Assembly: GCF_016482685.1 (NCBI RefSeq)
Contig: NZ_JACYHF010000003.1
Coordinates: forward strand, 372,001-436,000
Direction: 5' to 3'
DNA: 64,000 nucleotides
From: Streptomyces sp. DSM 110735
GTDB taxonomy: Bacteria > Actinomycetota > Actinomycetes > Streptomycetales > Streptomycetaceae
Part shown: positions 60,505 through 64,000 of the stretch, one piece after another
How the letters are laid out: each line of letters begins with the position of its first letter
Position numbering within the stretch: the first letter of the stretch is position 1
The notes under the pieces: model-generated
What the model saw: the letters and a program-made list of their open reading frames with translations, nothing else
What the model was told of the DNA's origin: nothing
Databases searched by the model: none
Program-made: the position numbers and the translations under genes

Positions 60505-60916
60505 CCGCGCCCCTCCAGGTCCGCCCACACGATCTTGCCCCAGCGCCGCTCATCCGTGCCCCAGTCGGCGGCCAGCGCCGCCACGAGGCGCAGACCACGC
60601 CCGCCTTCTTCGCTGTCGTCGGCTTCGCGCTGCACCGGCCGCGCCCGGGAGAGATCCGCGACGCCGACACGTACCCGCGCAGCGCCGGGACGGTCGATGA
60701 CGACCCGGATGGACTCCCGCCGAGCGTGCTGCACGGCGTTGGCCACCTGCTCGGAGACGATCAGCGCCCCGTCCTCGGCCAATGCGTCCACCCCCAGACG
60801 GCACAGGCGGTACGAAGCAGGCGCCGCGCGGTGGCTGCGCTCTCGGGTTGCCTCGGCAGGGTCTCGCTGTACCCGGGGTGCCCGGTCCGGCGGGCCCGGG
60901 TTGTAGGTTGCGGCAT
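60501..60916 (-). pseudogene. ATP-binding (RsbW-like) regulator, frameshifted
   Basis: A GHKL-type anti-sigma/kinase-like protein common in Streptomyces. The first 42 codons (from ATG 60916; SETLPRQPESAATARRLLRT, ACAVWG) and the rest (VDALAEDGALIVSEQVANAV, then DDSEEGGRGLRLVAALAADW) are in different frames. They join if one G is added to the run TGGGGGTGG near 60790. N-box (EQVANAVQHA) and G-box (GGRGLRLV) are intact. Divergent from the XRE gene, its usual partner. Confidence 0.7.
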
Positions 60917-61066
60917 GTCGGTCTGCTTCCTTCAGATCGGCCAGCCCCGGGGCCGTTCGCGCGGTCGCCGGGGCGCTTCGCGTTCAGGTAACCGGGGTGC
61001 GTGATCATGCGGAGGAGCCAACCAGGGGGCCAGGGAGGGGCCACACTAGATACGGAAGGGGGCACC

Positions 61067-62330
61067 ATGAGCGACACCACCGAGCGACACCACCGAGCGA
61101 CGCCGCGAGTTCGGCGCCTACCTCGCCGGTCTGCGGCGGCACTCCGGCCGCTCGCAGCGGCAGTTCGCCGCCGTGCTGTGCGCCGTGTCCGGCGCCCAGT
61201 CGATCACGCGGAACGAGGTCTCCCGGTGGGAGCGCGGGGAGCGTATCCCGGACGTGTGGCTCCCCACCTTCGCCCAGGTGCTCGGTGTGCCGCTGCGTGA
61301 GCTGGAGCAGGCCGCCGCGTACGCCCGGGGCGACGCTCAGGCCACCCTCCCCGGGGTCGCGGCCACCCTCGCGGACTTGCTGCCCGACGGGGAAGCGCTG
61401 GAGCCCCTGGCGACCCCCCGTGGCCGTCGGATCGGCACCACCACTGTGGACGGCCTGGCAGCTCGCGTCCACGGCCTCCGGCTCGCGGACGATGTGCTGT
61501 CCGGCGGTGACCTGATCGCCCCCGCCTTCCGTGAGTTGCGCGCCGCCGTCCGCCTGTACCGCGAGTCCGAGCACTCCGAGGAGACGGGACGCGGCCTGCT
61601 CGTGCAGATTGGGGAGTTGGGCCAGATCGCCGGATGGATCGCCTCGGACGCCGGTCGGAGTGACGACGCGGAGCACGCCTACCGGCTCGGGCTCTCGGCC
61701 GCCCGCCAGGCCGGGGACGCGCCGCTGGTGGCACAGCTCGCGGGTAGCCTCGCCTACCACCTGACGAACAGCGGCCGGGAGCGGGAGGGCCTGGAGCTGG
61801 CGAAGGCGGCCGTTGCGGAGGCCGGGCCGGATGCCCCGGCCACAACCCGCGCCCTGTTCCTGGACCGCGTGGCGTGGGCGCACACGCGTGCCGGGGAGGC
61901 TCAACCGGCCCTGCGGGCGCTCGGGGAGGCCCACGCCGCCCTGGATGCCACGGACGGCCCTCCCGCACCGACATGGGCCTACTGGGTGAACCGCGAGGAA
62001 CTGGAGGTCATGGACGCCCGGGTGTTCACCGAGCTGCGCCGCCCGCTGCGCGCGGTGCCGCTGCTCCAGGACGTCCTGGGACGCTACGACGCCACGCACG
62101 CCCGGGAGGTCGCGCTGTACCGCTCATGGCTGGCCGTGGCGCTGGCCGACGCGAACGAACCCGAACAGGCCGCCGAAGAGGCCCGCCGCGTCATCGACAC
62201 GTCCGGCGATCTTTCCTCGGAGCGCACGGCGGAGCGGGCCCGGACAGTCCTCCACCGGCTGAAGGAGTACGAGGACGTACCGGAGGCGCGGGAAGTACTG
62301 GCCAACTACGGGCACTTGTTGCTCGCATGA
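61067..62330 (+). pseudogene. XRE family regulator disrupted by a 13-bp tandem duplication
   Basis: A helix-turn-helix regulator of about 416 residues with a TPR-like C-terminal part. ATG 61067 (GGAAGGGGG upstream) opens MSDTTER, but a duplicated 13-mer GAGCGACACCACC (61069-61081 and 61082-61094) shifts the frame. With one copy removed the protein reads MSDTTERRREFGAYLAGLRR, a perfect family start, followed by SITRNEVSRWERGERIPDVW. A shortened product could start at GTG 61173, losing half the HTH. GC3 is high throughout the rest, so the break is recent. Confidence 0.8.
61069..61094 (+). repeat. 13-bp tandem duplication at the start of the XRE gene
   Basis: GAGCGACACCACC twice, head to tail. 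It can be lost or gained by slipped pairing, switching the gene between frames. Confidence 0.9.
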
Positions 62331-62483
62331 CCGCGGCGGTGATGCTGCCTACTGCTCCGCGTACAGCTCTCGAATGTGGCGGCTGCGCCTGTCCTGGAGC
62401 GCATCGAGCGTCGCTCGTGCTGCTGCAGCATTGTGGGGCGGCTCCAGCGACTCCAGCACGCCGTGAGGTGCACAAGTTGCACC
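62331..62483. other. No gene seen
   Basis: Between the XRE stop and the integrase remnant. Poor codon bias in all frames. Confidence 0.4.
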
Positions 62484-62552
62484 ATGGAAGTGCAGAATGT
62501 GCGGCTGTACGACGCGCGGCACGCCTGCCTTCCGTGGATGGCGAACACGGGG
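62484..62552 (+). pseudogene. Tyrosine integrase remnant
   Basis: Twenty-three codons reading MEVQNVRLYDARHACLPWMA then NTG. This is the conserved HxxRHAC-W box of actinophage/AICE tyrosine recombinases (R..H-DARHACxxW). The frame is lost on both sides and the catalytic Tyr region is missing. Fits the tRNA-Pro scar. Confidence 0.65.
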
Positions 62553-62606
62553 CGCCGGACTCGGCGGACTCCACACGTCGGCCTACCCCTCCCAGCGAGC
62601 AGGCTG

Positions 62607-62771
62607 CTACTTCTGTTCAACCATCGCCTGTTCTCGCCGCTCCACCTCCGACAGCACGGCCTACTCGGCCTCGCGCTGTGCGGTGACGAGTTCTGTCGGC
62701 GCTTTGGGGTTGTCAAAGCCGAGCTGGCTCAACAGACGCTTGATCGCCGCCCAGCCACCCTGCACTGCGCC
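62607..62771 (-). pseudogene. Remnant of a helical protein with an internal stop
   Basis: On the minus strand: QGGWAAIKRLLSQLGFDNPK, then APTELVTAQREAE, an in-frame TAG (62661-62663) and AVLSEVERREQAMVEQK with a final stop at 62607. One base change (TAG from CAG) would join the two. Probably an element gene; family unknown. Confidence 0.4.
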
Positions 62772-62803
62772 GCCAGCGCACCTCCGCGGCATGGACGAAC
62801 TGA

Positions 62804-62965
62804 GCCAAGGATCTGCGGACCGAGCTGTACCGCCCCCTGTACCACCAGCCCATCTACCCGGCGAACCTCTACGCCGACCGCCCGCCGAACCACCACGCCG
62901 AATACCGCGAGCGCGTCACCGATCCCCAGGTCGAGCTGATGCGCGCCCGCGGTATCTGGCGGTAG
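62804..62965 (+). pseudogene. C-terminal remnant of an unidentified protein
   Basis: Fifty-three codons with high GC3: KDLRTELYRPLYHQPIYPAN, LYADRPPNHHAEYRERVTDP, QVELMRARGIWR and a stop. No start. It resembles the end of an enzyme but I cannot place the family. Confidence 0.4.
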
Positions 62966-63076
62966 GACGCCACTTCGTGCTGCGTGGGCAGTTCCTCAAG
63001 GCGGACGGGGCTCCCGGATGTCACGCCCCGTCCGATTCTCTCCGGCCGCGTGGTCATGACGAGCCGGAGAGCGGGG

Positions 63077-63610
63077 TCACCCCGACACGGGCGTAAGGGT
63101 GAAGTCCTGTGTTCCGAGCTGCTGGCAGTTTCGACCGATGAGAGGCTGACCCTCGCCGTTGGCCTGGAGGCAACCTTGGTAGTCGCCCTTCGGGTTGGTC
63201 CACTTCAAGTGGGAGTCGGAGGTGGACACGAACTTGGCCGGGAACACGAGAGGCTTGGGCTGGGTGCACGACCCCATCCCCGTCCGCGAGGCCCAGGTAC
63301 TCGCCCCCAGGCTCAAGCACTGGTCAGCAGGGACAGACACGTTGTGCAGATAGCCATTCTCAGCGTCGCGCAAGAAGTGCTGCGCGGCCTTTCCGGGCGC
63401 GCACGGCCTCAGGACAACCATGGTGTATTCCGTGCCGTCCATGCTCCGCACCTCAGCTTCCGCGCACAGCGTCGGCTCAGCCGAGGGGCTGATGGTGAAG
63501 GACTGCGACGCGTCGGGAAACGTTACTGCTCCTGCCGTGGGCATCGATGTGGCCATGCCTGCCAGCCCGATGGCGGAAACGGCGAACAGCCGGGACAGGG
63601 ACTTCTTCAA
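63077..63610 (-). CDS. Secreted lectin-like protein
   Basis: A 177-residue exported protein. TTG start 63610 with GAGGAG 6 bp upstream; signal LKKSLSRLFAVSAIGLAGMA...TAGA. The mature part has several Cys and segments such as LHNVSVPADQCLSLGAS and GDYQGCLQANGEGQPLIGRN ending QDFTLTPVSG, which resemble a ricin-type beta-trefoil. A sugar-binding role is inferred. GC is lower than in core genes. An upstream frame from 63688 is less likely. Confidence 0.65.
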   Translation of the reverse strand: MKKSLSRLFAVSAIGLAGMATSMPTAGAVTFPDASQSFTISPSAEPTLCAEAEVRSMDGTEYTMVVLRPCAPGKAAQHFLRDAENGYLHNVSVPADQCLSLGASTWASRTGMGSCTQPKPLVFPAKFVSTSDSHLKWTNPKGDYQGCLQANGEGQPLIGRNCQQLGTQDFTLTPVSG

Positions 63611-63680
63611 GATGCGCTCCTCGTGTGGGCGATGTGCGTTGGATGGAACCTTGATCACTAACGCGGGCACGCACGGAGAG

Positions 63681-64000
63681 TTACGCACAGAGCGGGATAC
63701 TGGTGGCGCTAGGGTTTGTCCGCTCCGCGGCCTCCTGCTCCGTCTTCGCCTTGATCCGCGCCACCTCCTGCGATGCGTCCTTGATCGGGTAACCGGCCTC
63801 CGGCAGCATCATCACCGCCGTCTCCGGCGGCAGCGCCCCGGCCCCATACGCCTGCACGACCTCCTCCAGCGCCGCGCCCCGGTCGGTCGGCGTGTGTGGC
63901 GCCCACGCCAGCCGCGTCGGCAGCGTCTCCCCCGCCGTCGACCCGTGCGCCCGACCCGCCTGGTACAGCCGCTGCACCATCTTGAATAGCAGCCGGTACT
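63681..64000 (-). CDS. Phage portal-like protein, 3' part (cut by the window)
   Basis: The last 106 codons of a gene that continues beyond 64000. ERTDRG-like segment PTDRGAALEEVVQAYGAGAL then PPETAVMMLPEAGYPIKDAS and a basic, Ala/Glu-rich end is typical of the C-terminus of SPP1-type portal proteins of actinophages. It supports a prophage or phage-derived element on the right. Whether the gene is whole cannot be seen. Confidence 0.55.
   Translation of the reverse strand, partial: YRLLFKMVQRLYQAGRAHGSTAGETLPTRLAWAPHTPTDRGAALEEVVQAYGAGALPPETAVMMLPEAGYPIKDASQEVARIKAKTEQEAAERTNPSATSIPLCA

Overview
The window is from a Streptomyces-like actinomycete. GC is very high, codons end almost always in G or C, GTG and TTG starts and 4-base ATGA/GTGA gene overlaps are common, and several families are typical of the genus (actinomycete-type gas vesicle cluster, DUF6193, DUF2180, GAF-PP2C phosphatase, AraC-linked iron genes). 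No function was tested; all calls come from reading the sequence.

Layout. 1-2.8 kb: nucleotidyltransferase, alpha/beta hydrolase, SDR. 2.8-9.0 kb: a gas vesicle cluster, with gvpO-A-F-G-J-L-S-K on the minus strand and two divergent accessory genes on the plus strand; four of its proteins carry glutamate-rich tails. 9-15 kb: mixed genes (DUF6193, APH-like kinase, TetR, GNAT, YbaK, MFS, cytidine deaminase, membrane-anchored protein). 15-21.5 kb: a set with a second-type enolase, a pyrophosphatase preceded by a coupled small ORF, a pyrophosphatase look-alike without metal ligands, a DUF211/VIT1-like pair, a GAF-SpoIIE phosphatase and a DUF2180 protein.

21.6-31.7 kb: an iron/siderophore locus. 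A heterodimeric ABC exporter with complementary degenerate ATP sites diverges from an AraC-type regulator, followed by two FecCD permeases, two FecB-like lipoproteins and an LLM oxidoreductase. Both operons have iron boxes and the same 17-bp site exactly 20 nt before a candidate -35. 32-34 kb: DUF1684 and D-threonine/D-serine-type PLP enzyme.

34-48.1 kb: a complete L-rhamnose locus: LacI regulator, ABC importer (RhaS, two permeases, RhaT) on the minus strand, and secreted GH78 rhamnosidase, isomerase, aldolase-dehydrogenase fusion and rhamnulokinase on the plus strand. The two arms share a divergent promoter region in which each promoter has TAGCTT as -10 and a LacI-type palindrome just downstream. 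48-57.6 kb: DUF485/acetate-type symporter pair, PoxB-like enzyme, FMN glutamate-synthase-like protein, ArsR-SRPBCC fusion, SDR/TetR divergent pair and a small secreted protein.

57.6-64 kb: a decayed region. It holds a doubly deleted HAD gene, a secreted PLD-like protein, and a 3' half of tRNA-Pro(GGG) that marks the edge of an integrated element lying to the right. Inside that element are two frameshifted regulators (one caused by a 13-bp tandem duplication), an integrase remnant, other gene tails, a secreted lectin-like protein and the 3' end of a phage portal-like gene cut by the window end. Most unusual overall: a family of 15-bp tandem repeats with a YACATG-N9 unit at four places, one of which adds a histidine-rich extension to the rhamnose aldolase.
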